Shown: positions 46,924-57,300 of the stretch, in pieces
How positions within the stretch are numbered: position 1 is the stretch's first letter
Layout of the letters: each line of letters opens with the position of its first letter
The notes under the pieces: model-generated
Database searches by the model: none
What the model was told of the DNA's origin: nothing
What the model saw: only the letters and a program-made list of their open reading frames with translations
Source: Polytrichum commune
Lineage: Eukaryota > Streptophyta > Polytrichopsida > Polytrichales > Polytrichaceae
Direction: 5' to 3'
DNA length: 64,000 nucleotides
NCBI GenBank assembly: GCA_950295325.1
Contig: OX485804.1
Location: 60,482,533 to 60,546,532 of the forward strand
Made by a program: the position numbers and the translations under genes

Positions 46924-49560
46924 TTACTGAACAGGTTGCAAGATGGTTCGAGAATTGGGGGTGCCAAACCTCTTGGTGGAAATGGTGGTCTCTTTCTCCC
47001 TGATCACTCGCAGCACGTACTCTTTGATCTGGGATAATGTGTAGGGGCCTGGTAATCGATTTGGGTGTCTCTCTCGTAGCCAGGTGAATTGTTGCACTGC
47101 CTCATAACAAATACTGGTATCCTCTGTTGTGAGTGTCTTGAGAGCCTGGTTGAAGGTGATGGGCTGATTTTTGATTGTCTCCTTGATCTGGTGGTACAAG
47201 TTACTGGGGTAGGGTTTCATGGTTGGTAATCTGGTGACAGGAGTGTGATTGTAATACTCCGAATGGTGGTGGCTAATGAAACTAAGGGTGCGAAGCACGA
47301 ATCGGCCGATGTAAAACGGTGGAGAGCCTGTTACCGCCTCCATAATTCCTGTTGGTAACTTTATCTCACCCTTGACCCACATAAATGCAAGGGTGTCTCT
47401 TGCTGTAGCGTCCGCATTGGACCAGATCTGCTCAAATTGTGGCTTGGAAAGAGTGACACCGGGTTTAAGGAGAGGTACCTGACTGATCAATAGGTTCAGG
47501 CCCTTCAGAGCATGGTAAGCTTGCATTATAGTTTTGAAGGGAGGAATGTTTGTGATCAGCTGCTGGTAGATGCTTGCTCCTGGTGAAATGCCTGTCCTGG
47601 GAATGTCAGTGGGGCTGAGATCATTGGGGAGGATGTCCGCATTTGGATCTGGAGGACTCTCAAAGATCTTCTCCACCGTCACCTGCAACTCGTCCCTTTC
47701 CCTGGTAATGTAACGAAGCTCCTGTTGCAGCTCGGTGACTGAGCGTTTCTGGGCCTCTGCCGGGTTCATCACTTCTTCAATCAGAGAATGAAGTGCCGAT
47801 GTGCCTGTTTGTGTGATGCTCCCGCTGGCCTGTGGTGTTGCCTCCTCCGACCTGGGCGTAACCAGGCTGGTGTTGTAGGAAGCTTTCAGTGTCTGATTAA
47901 GTTCCTCTTCAAGGGTCGCCAAATTGATGGCTTGCTGGTCGTGCTCGGCTTGTAAAACCTTCAACTGTTGTTGGTTGTCCAGAAGGTCCTTTTTCGCAAT
48001 CTCAAAATCATGTCGCTGCTGGGTCAGTTCCTTGGTTACCTGCTCACATTGCTCTTGCTGGACTCTGTTTTCTTTTGTGAGGGCAGCGACTACCCCTTCA
48101 GATGCAGATAATTGGTCCTGTAGTTCGAAAACCATTTCTACTTGGTCTGCATAACCCTCATTGAGGGTGGCTAACTCTTTCTTTAGTTCCTTGATTTGTG
48201 TGTGCAATAAGCCCTTTTCAACTGCGTGCTCATTTGTAGTTAGAGGTTCTTTCAGCCTCAAATTCTGGTTGTATTGCTGGTTAGCCTCAACCTGCAATTG
48301 CTGAAATTCATCATCCATTTTTTTGACAAATTCTGGCCCTGCTTGACTAGTGAATGCAGTGAGTAATTTCTCCAATCTGCGATGGGTGAAACAAATCTGA
48401 TTGACCATGTTGGATGTGCTATCCGGTACCTGCCACTTCTCTGCTGAGTGAATTATTCGGCACTTCTGAGGTTTTTCTCCCGAGGTCGTGGCTTGGTCCT
48501 GTGCTCCGCTATTGGTTGATCGGCTGAGGTGTGGGTTGACCCGTATGACAGTGTCTAACTTCCTTGTGTTGGATTCCTCTCCAAATTTCCGCTTCCGATG
48601 TGGAGTTATGCGTTCTGCCATGGTCAGTCCTGTCACTGTCCCGAAACCTGCCAGTTTTCTTTCTTGGCTGCCCAAGAGTTGTGCATCTTCAATGATTAAC
48701 GTGAGGTGAGGTCCAATGGCCGTTTTAAGGACCTTGGCCTTATCTTCCTGCTGGTTTCGATGCATAGTAATTACCTCAGCCTTGAACTCATCGAAGAATT
48801 CCAGTGGCCAATCCACTGCCTGCCCATTGACTGCTGCCAACACTAATTTGGCAAAATGAATTGTTATGCTGTATTGACTTGTTGTGTTAAGGCAGAAAAA
48901 TGAGCTGAGGAGGCGTAATGGCCTTTTGGAGCCCGCCATTTGACAGTCACTCACCTTCACTGTGACCTGCCCCTTTTGTATGACCTTTAAAGAAGGAAAG
49001 AGCTCATGCAACTGCCGTGTCTCTCCTTCACCCGCCCCTTTGGGTGACAAATGGAAAATGTTTTGAAATAATTTTCTCCAATTTTCAGAAAACAAAGGCA
49101 AGATTTCACCTTTGAGGCTGACCTTCAGAGTGTCCTCTTGGAGTGTGTTAATAGCCTCTGCTGCCCTGACTGGATGTACAACTCCCCAAGGTACATCGCA
49201 CAGAAATTGTTCCAATCGCAACTTGCGCAAGAATGTGAGCTCCTCCTTGCTGAACTGGGTGGTCTTGTAGGCTGCATCCATGTGAAAAGTGAATGACTCC
49301 ATTGGTGTATAAGCAACCAGCCCGTGCATCAGTTTGATGGTAGGAGAATCCTGTATAAGCTTGGCAGCTCTTGCCACAGCCTGAAGTAGCACTTGTTGCC
49401 AAATATGTTGCTTGCACAAGGTTGGGTGCAGTTTGTTGTCGTCAGAGTTAAACCTGATGGTGGCTAAGGCTTTAAGGGCTCCGAGCTCAATGTGCTTCCA
49501 CGCCTTACCCTTGTCTGTGGCAGCCATGGTTGTTACTTGAGGTGACTGTTTGTTGGGCAA
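46924..49560 (-). CDS. 878-aa coiled-coil ORF downstream of pol (third ORF), function unknown
   Basis: A complete ORF of 878 codons lying between the integrase region and the PPT, in the same orientation, ending only 25 nt from the PPT. About residues 1-330 look globular (KHIELGALKALATIRF, AVDWPLEFFDEFKAEV). A basic HRKRKFGEE segment at about 330 could be a nuclear signal. About 390-640 is a long heptad-rich coiled coil (KELKKELATLNEGYADQVEM, ALTKENRVQQEQCEQVTKEL). The rest (640-878) is again globular (TIMQAYHALKGLNLLISQVP). No signal peptide or hydrophobic membrane segment is visible, so it does not look like an envelope protein, though Athila-type elements carry env-like ORFs at this position. 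Unlike gag-pol it has no stop or frameshift. I do not recognise the family. Confidence 0.8.
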   Translation of the reverse strand: MPNKQSPQVTTMAATDKGKAWKHIELGALKALATIRFNSDDNKLHPTLCKQHIWQQVLLQAVARAAKLIQDSPTIKLMHGLVAYTPMESFTFHMDAAYKTTQFSKEELTFLRKLRLEQFLCDVPWGVVHPVRAAEAINTLQEDTLKVSLKGEILPLFSENWRKLFQNIFHLSPKGAGEGETRQLHELFPSLKVIQKGQVTVKVSDCQMAGSKRPLRLLSSFFCLNTTSQYSITIHFAKLVLAAVNGQAVDWPLEFFDEFKAEVITMHRNQQEDKAKVLKTAIGPHLTLIIEDAQLLGSQERKLAGFGTVTGLTMAERITPHRKRKFGEESNTRKLDTVIRVNPHLSRSTNSGAQDQATTSGEKPQKCRIIHSAEKWQVPDSTSNMVNQICFTHRRLEKLLTAFTSQAGPEFVKKMDDEFQQLQVEANQQYNQNLRLKEPLTTNEHAVEKGLLHTQIKELKKELATLNEGYADQVEMVFELQDQLSASEGVVAALTKENRVQQEQCEQVTKELTQQRHDFEIAKKDLLDNQQQLKVLQAEHDQQAINLATLEEELNQTLKASYNTSLVTPRSEEATPQASGSITQTGTSALHSLIEEVMNPAEAQKRSVTELQQELRYITRERDELQVTVEKIFESPPDPNADILPNDLSPTDIPRTGISPGASIYQQLITNIPPFKTIMQAYHALKGLNLLISQVPLLKPGVTLSKPQFEQIWSNADATARDTLAFMWVKGEIKLPTGIMEAVTGSPPFYIGRFVLRTLSFISHHHSEYYNHTPVTRLPTMKPYPSNLYHQIKETIKNQPITFNQALKTLTTEDTSICYEAVQQFTWLRERHPNRLPGPYTLSQIKEYVLRVIREKETTISTKRFGTPNSRTILQPVQ

Positions 49561-51382
49561 CAGTTGGTTGGGTAACTGTTTGAGGCAGCGAGAGAGAGAG
49601 AAACCGTCACTCTTCAGCTGAAAAGAGAGGTTGAGGGAGGTTGCTTGGGCTTTGAACCCTAGAACCTGATGTTGGGGTTCTTGGTAGGGTTACGCTGGCT
49701 GCTGAGGTGGCGTTGCTTGGCGTGCTGAAGTGGCATGGTAAGTCCTCCTCTCCCTGCTTTTGGTTGTTTGTAAGTTCTTCTTAATTTTTGGACTGATTCC
49801 TTGTAAGTGGGTTGTTACAGGTGCACTGGTTACTCTTTGTGGGATTCGCCCTTCGGGGCTTGAATCCCCATTTTTCTTGGGGTCCACTTGTTGGACCCCT
49901 CCAATCAAAATTAAATTGGAGTTACTTGTTGGTTCTCTCATTCTTGTAATGGTTTCTGTATGTTGTTGATTCGGCCATATCCAAAATCTGTATTCAATTT
50001 CTCACAGTCTTTGTAAGCATGTGCTAGAGTAATATGGTGGAAAGAGTTTTCCTTGATTCTCGTGTTGAATGAATTTTTGGTAGGTAGCTTCGTGAAATTT
50101 CATTTAGTAGAGATTTTTGGTCCGTAAGTCTTGTTGGTCTCATTCGAATCATTTGAGGATCATTTGCTTGTCAAATTCCTAGTTTGCCTCAATGTTGTAA
50201 GGACCGTAATGGGCCTGCTTTTGCTCCCGTCTCTTTACAATACAAAAGTTACTAAGATATGGTGCATGCCACGTTTGATCGTCCTCTTACCATATCCAAC
50301 CAAAACACTTGGTCTTATGTGTTGTTATTGAAACATAATGTTTTGCACAAATTTGTAGTTACTTAAAGGTGACGAACAACAGTCAGCTGCCCTGGTTGTT
50401 GAATCCGCAAAATTCATCCGTAGCTTCGCCTTATCATCCATCGCTTTATTTGCAATTGTAACGAATGTTCAACATTTCCGTCGATCGTTCAGGTTTCATT
50501 TTATCATCCATAATATTCATCCATCGAATTCGCTCTTGAGTCCCCATTGAGACCCCATCCTGAATTTTATTTCTCCCATCCTGGTTTACTGGCAAAAGAA
50601 AAGTCTAACTGTCCTGAAAGTTTACCTGCTTCGAAGTCGTAAAAATATATGTTCTGCCCTTGCTGGCCTACGTGCCCGTTTTTTTTTTTTTTTTTTTTTT
50701 TTTTTCAATAAACTCCGAACATTCCCTCGATCTGTTAAAACTTTTGTCTCACCTTCGCATCCATCCAACTTTCTCATTCGTGTATCCTCTTACATTCTAT
50801 CCATTTATCTTATAGGGACTTCCTTTCCCAGACTTCTTCATCCATAGTTGTCTTTATCCACAATGAAATCTATCTTCCAAACTCCATCCACTGCTGTTTT
50901 CATCCTTCCTCTATCTTCCTAAGGTGTATCCTTGTAATGTCGCTTTTAACAATCCCGTTCCTAAATAATAATCATCCTTGACGTGTTCATCCGTCTCGTC
51001 AGTCTTTAAAACTTCATCCACTGTACTTCTCAGAGTCTGTCTCAAGGTAATTAACATCCTCCTAACAGGTGTTTATTGAGTAACTCGCGGTTCTCCTTGT
51101 CTGATATAACTTCCCTATTCACTTAATAAAGTTTCATGGTCCCCAAGTGTTTTACTTCATCCTTACGCATATGTGTAAATTTTCAAGTACCCTATGTGGT
51201 GTTGGGTAAATAAATAATTTTCCCCCCGTTGATTTGGTTCGTCGTGGTTGCATAACGAGGTCATAATGTTTTGTCAAATACTTTTTATCTTTTGTGATGA
51301 TAAAAAAAAAAACTCTCACTGGTTACTAACCCAGTGTGTCGCCCTAGGCGAGCTTTTGCCTAGGGGTTGTGTGTGGTTTTCC
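49561..51382. other. Spacer between pol and the 878-aa ORF
   Basis: 1.8 kb within the element with no substantial ORF. It has a run of 26 T (50681-50706; A on the element's sense strand). Between about 50400 and 51060 the word TTCATCC or ATCATCC, often followed by A, recurs more than ten times, i.e. GGATGAA on the sense strand; similar words occur in the LTR (46335-46380). It may hold a subgenomic leader, splice sites or a promoter for the downstream ORF; none is demonstrable. Confidence 0.5.
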
Positions 51383-54300
51383 TTATTCAAGAGGATGCAC
51401 CTCCCTACCCTCTTTCACATGGGTAGGGTGTTTATAGGCATGGTCCGCATCCTTTTGTACTTCTCCATCTAAGGTTGGCTTAGGTGGCGTAAATACATTT
51501 GTCCTTTGTGGTTTGACCAATTCGTTGGTTGACTGAGTGCCTTTGGCCTTATGGTCGCGTGGTCGTGTTATACCTTGTTCCCGTAACTTCGTGGGTTGCG
51601 CGTAATAACCTTCTAGCATGATATGATGTATCTCCAAGTCCTCTTCATCCAGGGTAGCCTGATCCGGGTATGGTAGTGGCTTGGTATGTGAGGTCGTTCC
51701 TTGGTCAGATGGTTTTAATAAAGGCTTCGAAATGTCCTTGTTTTGAGTTTGGGATTTCTTTGCCTTAATCTTCGCTTCCAAAAGATGGCATGCTAGAATT
51801 TGTAAAGCATAAGCTTGAGGAGTCTCCGGTTCTTGATATGGTTTGAGTTTGTTCATGTTAACTCGCCCCAACTCTTCTCCTTGTAAAGTGGTGACATCCA
51901 CCGATCCGTTGTCATAAACTTGTTTAATCACGTAGGGTCCTGCCCATCGTATTTTGAATTTGCCCGGCCCGGGTATTTTATGGCGTAAATGCCACAAGAT
52001 TCATTGGCCGGGGTAAAATCGTGGTTTGAGTGTAGTCCCTTGCTCCGATTCTTTTTCCACGATTGCGGATTCCTTAGTCTTATTTTGTGGTGGCTTGGTT
52101 GCTCCTTGCTTACATTGATGACAACGTGTCTTTGGTTTTGGATGGTCATGTCTCTCTTTGCGTAAAGTCTGCATGTGCCTCATGTTGTCTTCCGCTTCGT
52201 GTCGGGTCAAATCCATAATTCTGAGTTGTTCCATTCTCTTTTCGAGAATGGGATGAATTTCTTGGCTCCGTTTTTGGTACACATCAGGGTGAAGGTAAGC
52301 CATAGGCAATAAGGCTTCCGTACCAAAAACTAATGAAAATGGAGTGTGCTTTGTGGTAACCTTATAGGCTGTCCTATAGGCCCAAAACGCTGCATGTAAC
52401 TTGGTATCCCAATCTGTTCGATTGGCATTAACCATTTTGGTCAAGGCAACTTTTATCACCTTGTTAGTACTTTCAGCTTGCCCATTCGCCTGTGGGTAGT
52501 AAGTCGTTGATTTTCGATGTAAAATCATAAATTCTTGGGTGAGTACTTTGATAGTGTCATTAATAAAATGACTTCCTTGGTCGCTCACGAACTCCAATGG
52601 GCATCCGAATTTTGTAATTATTTCTTCGAAGAGAAATTTGGCTGTTGACTTCGCCGTGTTATCTTTCAAAGCTCTGGCCTCCACCCATTTGGTGGTGTAG
52701 TCGGTGGCCGTAATGATGTACCGATTTTTGGTGCCTTTAGCTGGCGGATTGACTAGTCCAATGAAATCCAAACCCCATTTTTGAAATACCTCAGTAGGCA
52801 TTGTAGGGTGTAAGGGTTGGAGGTTTGTGGATACTTTAGGACCAACCCTTTGGCATATATCACATTGAGTGCAATATAAATGAACATCTCGCTTCATGGT
52901 GGGCCACCAATACAAAGCGGTCAAAATCTTGTGGAGGGTGATTCTAGCTGAAAAATGTCCTCCGGCTATACCCTCATGAGCTTCCGCAATGATAGCTGTG
53001 GTCACTGGTCCAGCCATGCATGTTCTCTGCATGCCGTCTGGACCCTCTTTGATTAGTGTCCCGTTTTGGTTTAACATGAAAGGTCGGCTGCGTATTGCTA
53101 TTTGTTGCCGTTGCGTAGTGGACGCTTCTGTGGTCAAGCGACCATGTTTTAAGTAATCAATGTAGGGGGTTCTCCAGTCTTGTTCGTTTTCCCCTTTCGC
53201 TGTGATCGTGGTGCACCTGACCATCCGTCCTGTGATTTGATCGGGCCAACAAATCCTGCAATGTCTGCATAAATAGTCAATATCAGGAGGAATTGTGGGC
53301 CACCAATATGGTCCTGTGTTGACTTGTGAGATCATCTCGTCCATTGAGAGATGTGGGTTTCCTTGATGGTGTACGGTTGTCAACCATTTAATCCCTTTGT
53401 CTTTGGAGATGCAAAGTTTAATGTCTCCATTTGTGAGCTTCCGTTTTAATTCCCCTTCTTGCAAGAAATACTGGGGTAATTCTTCACGCGACACTCCCAA
53501 TTCCTCGTGGAAGGCAAAATTGCTAAGTTCCATGGGGTTCTTGAGGTGTTGGATGATTGGTTCTCTCCAATCATGTGCCTTCTGGTTTCGTAAGACAGTT
53601 CCATAGTTCTCAATTTCAACACCTGGTAGTAAGTTATCCTGATATCTTTTACACTCGTCAATTGTATATTCCACGTCCTGGGGAATATTTGGCCACCAAT
53701 AGGGGCCTTTGTGTATTTATGTGAATATCTCTTCTTTTGCTAGAGGAGGTACCTGATATCCATATATTCTTTTCACCCAATCAATGGCATCTTCTTTAGT
53801 GATGCACATTTTTACTTCTCCGTTTGGTAATCGGTATTTCAGACCATCCTCGGTTATGAAATAAGTCTCCGTGTCGAAACTGGTTAACCCCAATCCCTCT
53901 TGGGTGTCAATATGGTTTAATTTCTCGATGTTATTTAGTTGTTGTATAACCAAGAGTCTCCAATCTGGTGCATGTGTTGGTTCTTGCGCAACCGAGTCTT
54001 GATTCTTTGTCGGTTGTATTTCCATTCTTTTGCAAGTTTTGCAATTTCTTAGATAATTGCACACATCAACTCCCCATGTTGGCCACCAATATTCTCCTGT
54101 GGCCACGGCCTTCCATGTTTCCATGGCTGCCATATGCGGTTTAATTTCCTCGTGAATTCTGGCCAAGTACATGGGTACGTGGGTCTCCGGAATGCAGCGT
54201 TGGTTACTCTTTCCACCTTTACGAATTCTTTGTAGAGTACCATTAGTGAACACAAAATATTCATGGCTGTGTTCCACAGCCCTTTTATCTTCCGGTGTTA

Positions 54301-57300
54301 AGTCTTGGATAAAGATTTTCTTGCATGTCAAGTATTCCATATGGGGACGTCTCCAATCCGTGGTGGGCGTTCCTTGGAATTCTTTCTTGCCTAGGTGTGA
54401 TTGGTTTTGCTTGCCTTTTGATAAGTCCGGTTGGTTGCCGCAGGTTAAACATTTGTGATTGCATAAGTTTTTGATGTCGGCTCCGCATGTGGGCCACCAG
54501 TAGGGTCCAAACGTGACTAGGTGCCACATCAACTCTATGCTAAGGTGTTCTCCTGAGTCGGTGATATGTAAGTCTTTTAGGTGCTCGTCGATCTCTCGCC
54601 CGGCAATACATATCTTAATGTCTCCGTCCGGGAATATCCTTTTTAGTTTTCCTTCTTCGATGAAATATTCTTGGCTTTGTCGAGTTATCTTCTTGTATTG
54701 ATTCTTTGAAATACCGGGTCCTTTAAGGTATCCGTAGGTGAGGTATTCTATCAATAACCTCCTCCAATCCTTGGTGTCTTGTGGTTGTACGGCAATGGAC
54801 CCGCAAATTATGTTATGGAGCGGGCCTCGAAATCTTCTTCGACAAGACGGGCAGTCGTACATAATGTACATTTGTATGTCGCACAGCCCCATCGTGGGCC
54901 ACCACCGATTCCCTTGCGAGCATCGAAGCCAAGTTTGTTGATCGTCCAAGTGTCTTTGCTGGTGTACGTGCATTTTCCCTATCCAATGCTTTATTTGGTA
55001 ACCAGCAATGCAGATTCTAGCCATTCCATTTCTCTCCAGTTTTCGAAGTTTTCCCTTCTCCAAAGTGAAAATTTCGCTTTCTCGTATGGTTTCTCTTTGC
55101 CCTCTTTGGGTCTCCATGTCCATTTTGAATCTTCCATGCGCCAGATATTCGACTAGAGGTGTTCTTCAATCATTGAAGGTTTCTTTGTATGGTATAATGT
55201 CCGTCCCTTTACCAGGTTCCGAAGTGCTTGCTTCTGTTGGCAACTCTTCTCCTCGTTCTTCACACTCGGTGCATAGTATGATGAGTAGGGAGACGTCTTC
55301 AGCTATAGTTGGCCACCAATAAGGTCCTTTTAGAACCAATTCCCTGGTGGTACTTACGGAGAGATGCTGATTTTCCCGTATATGGAGGGTCTTGATGTAA
55401 CTCCTCACATACCTTCCAGGCATACATTTCTTTGTAATGCCGCTATGAAACATGTGGTGTAACTCTCCTTCAATGAGTATGAAGAATCGGCTTCGGTATG
55501 TTACCAATTTTCTCTCTTCTTTGGGTAGGGAACTCACCCAGGGGGTTCCGTGTGTTAGACATGTCAGGTGTTGGACATATGGTGTTGTCCAATCCGATTC
55601 TGCTTTTCCTGTCATGTCTTCTTGCGCTTCCAAAGGTTGTACAGGGAGTGGATCGTCGTCGTCCTCTGAATCTTGTGGGGTAATGTTCCCGGTTTCGTTT
55701 CCTTGGCCAACAACCTTACATACTGGACATTCTTGACAGTATTCTAGTACGTCTCTTCGTCGGGTAGGCCACCAATATGGGGTGCGTAGTATGTAATGCC
55801 ATGTTGAAGTTAGGTTGTAGTGTATCCCATCTTGTTCATGGGCTTCATTTATGATTTCTTCAATGATATCCCCGGCTATACACTCATGTATCTTGCCGGA
55901 GATGCTGACCCGCATGAGCTTCCCGTCGTCTAGAACGAATGGCTCACTTAGTTGCCTGATCTTGTTCTGTTCTTGTGGGGTGGCTAGAGTTGACGACAAC
56001 TTCCCGTGGGTCAGGTATTCAATGAAAGGTGCTCGCCAATCTTCAAAAGATTGCACATGTACCATGAATAAGTTTGCATCTGGGAATTGGTCTTCGATCC
56101 CTGAGGGATCTTCTCCGCTTTCTATTCTCGATAGGTGGTCAGCCATCACATGGCTTCTCCCCGGTTTGTATATTACTTCAAAGTCATATTCTTGAAGTAA
56201 TAACATCCATCTAGCAATTCGGCCAGATACCACCGGTCGGTTGACTAGATACAGCAAAGCTTGGTGGTCCACGTAGAAAACCACGTGGTTGGCCAGAAGA
56301 TAATGCCTAAATTTGCCGACTGAGTAAATCATCGCCAAAGCTTCTCGCTCGGTGGTGCTGTAATTCCTCTCGGCGTTGTTTAGAAGTCTGCTGGCATAGT
56401 ATATTGGAGAATCTCTATCTCCGTGGATGTTTTGAGCCAAAACCGCACCAATAGCTATGTTGGAGGCATCACAATGTACGTGAAACTCCATAGCCCAATT
56501 GGGGGTTATTAGTATAGGCGTTGTTGTGAGTCTCTTCTTCACCTCCTCAAACGCCTCCTGGCAAGCTTTAGTCCAAAGGTATTTTTCTCCTTTCTTTAGG
56601 AGTAAGTAAAGTGGTCTAGTGATTTGTGCATACATCCAAATGAACTTCCAGTGATAAGTGGCTTGTCCTAAGAAGCTCCGGATTCCTCGTACTGTGGTTG
56701 GTGGAGGTAACTTTCCTATTACGTCCACCTTTTTGGGGTCTACCAACAAGCCTTCCTGGCAAACCACGTGTCCAAGGAGCCTTCCCGAATTTACACAGAA
56801 AAAACATTTATCCGGATTCAGGCTTACTCCGTTTTCACGACATTTGATAAGGCATTTCTCTAGATGCTCAATATGGTCCTTCTTGGTTCCATAGACAGTA
56901 AAATCATCTAGAAAAACCTTCATAAACTTATCAAGGTAGTCTGCAAATATTTTCATCATTCCCCTTTGGAATGTGGCTGGGGCACACATCAAATCAAAAG
57001 GCATTACTCGGTATGCGAATGCTCCATACTCGGTAATAAAAGACGTCTTCAACTGATCTTCCAGCGCGATCATAATTTGGTTGTAACCACTATACCCGTC
57101 CATCAACGTGTACATCTCATGTCCTGCAACAGCTTCCAAAATTGATTCGGTAAAAGGTAGAGGGAAAGGGTCTACCTTGGTGACCGCATTTAGCTTTCGA
57201 TAGTCAACGCATACTCGGAGTTTCCCATTCTTTTTGGGTACAATCACGATTGGTGACAACCATTCCGTTTTATCAACGGGGTATATAAACCCCGCTTCCA

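Noticed and set aside
46924-49560. Calling the third ORF an envelope protein because of its position
   Set aside because: No signal peptide or membrane-spanning hydrophobic stretch is visible, and the middle is a long charged coiled coil.
52835-56045. The module array as an assembly artefact or recent tandem duplication
   Set aside because: Modules are strongly diverged from one another, of different lengths, and each keeps a different set of side residues around the shared zinc ligands; a misassembly would give near-identical copies.
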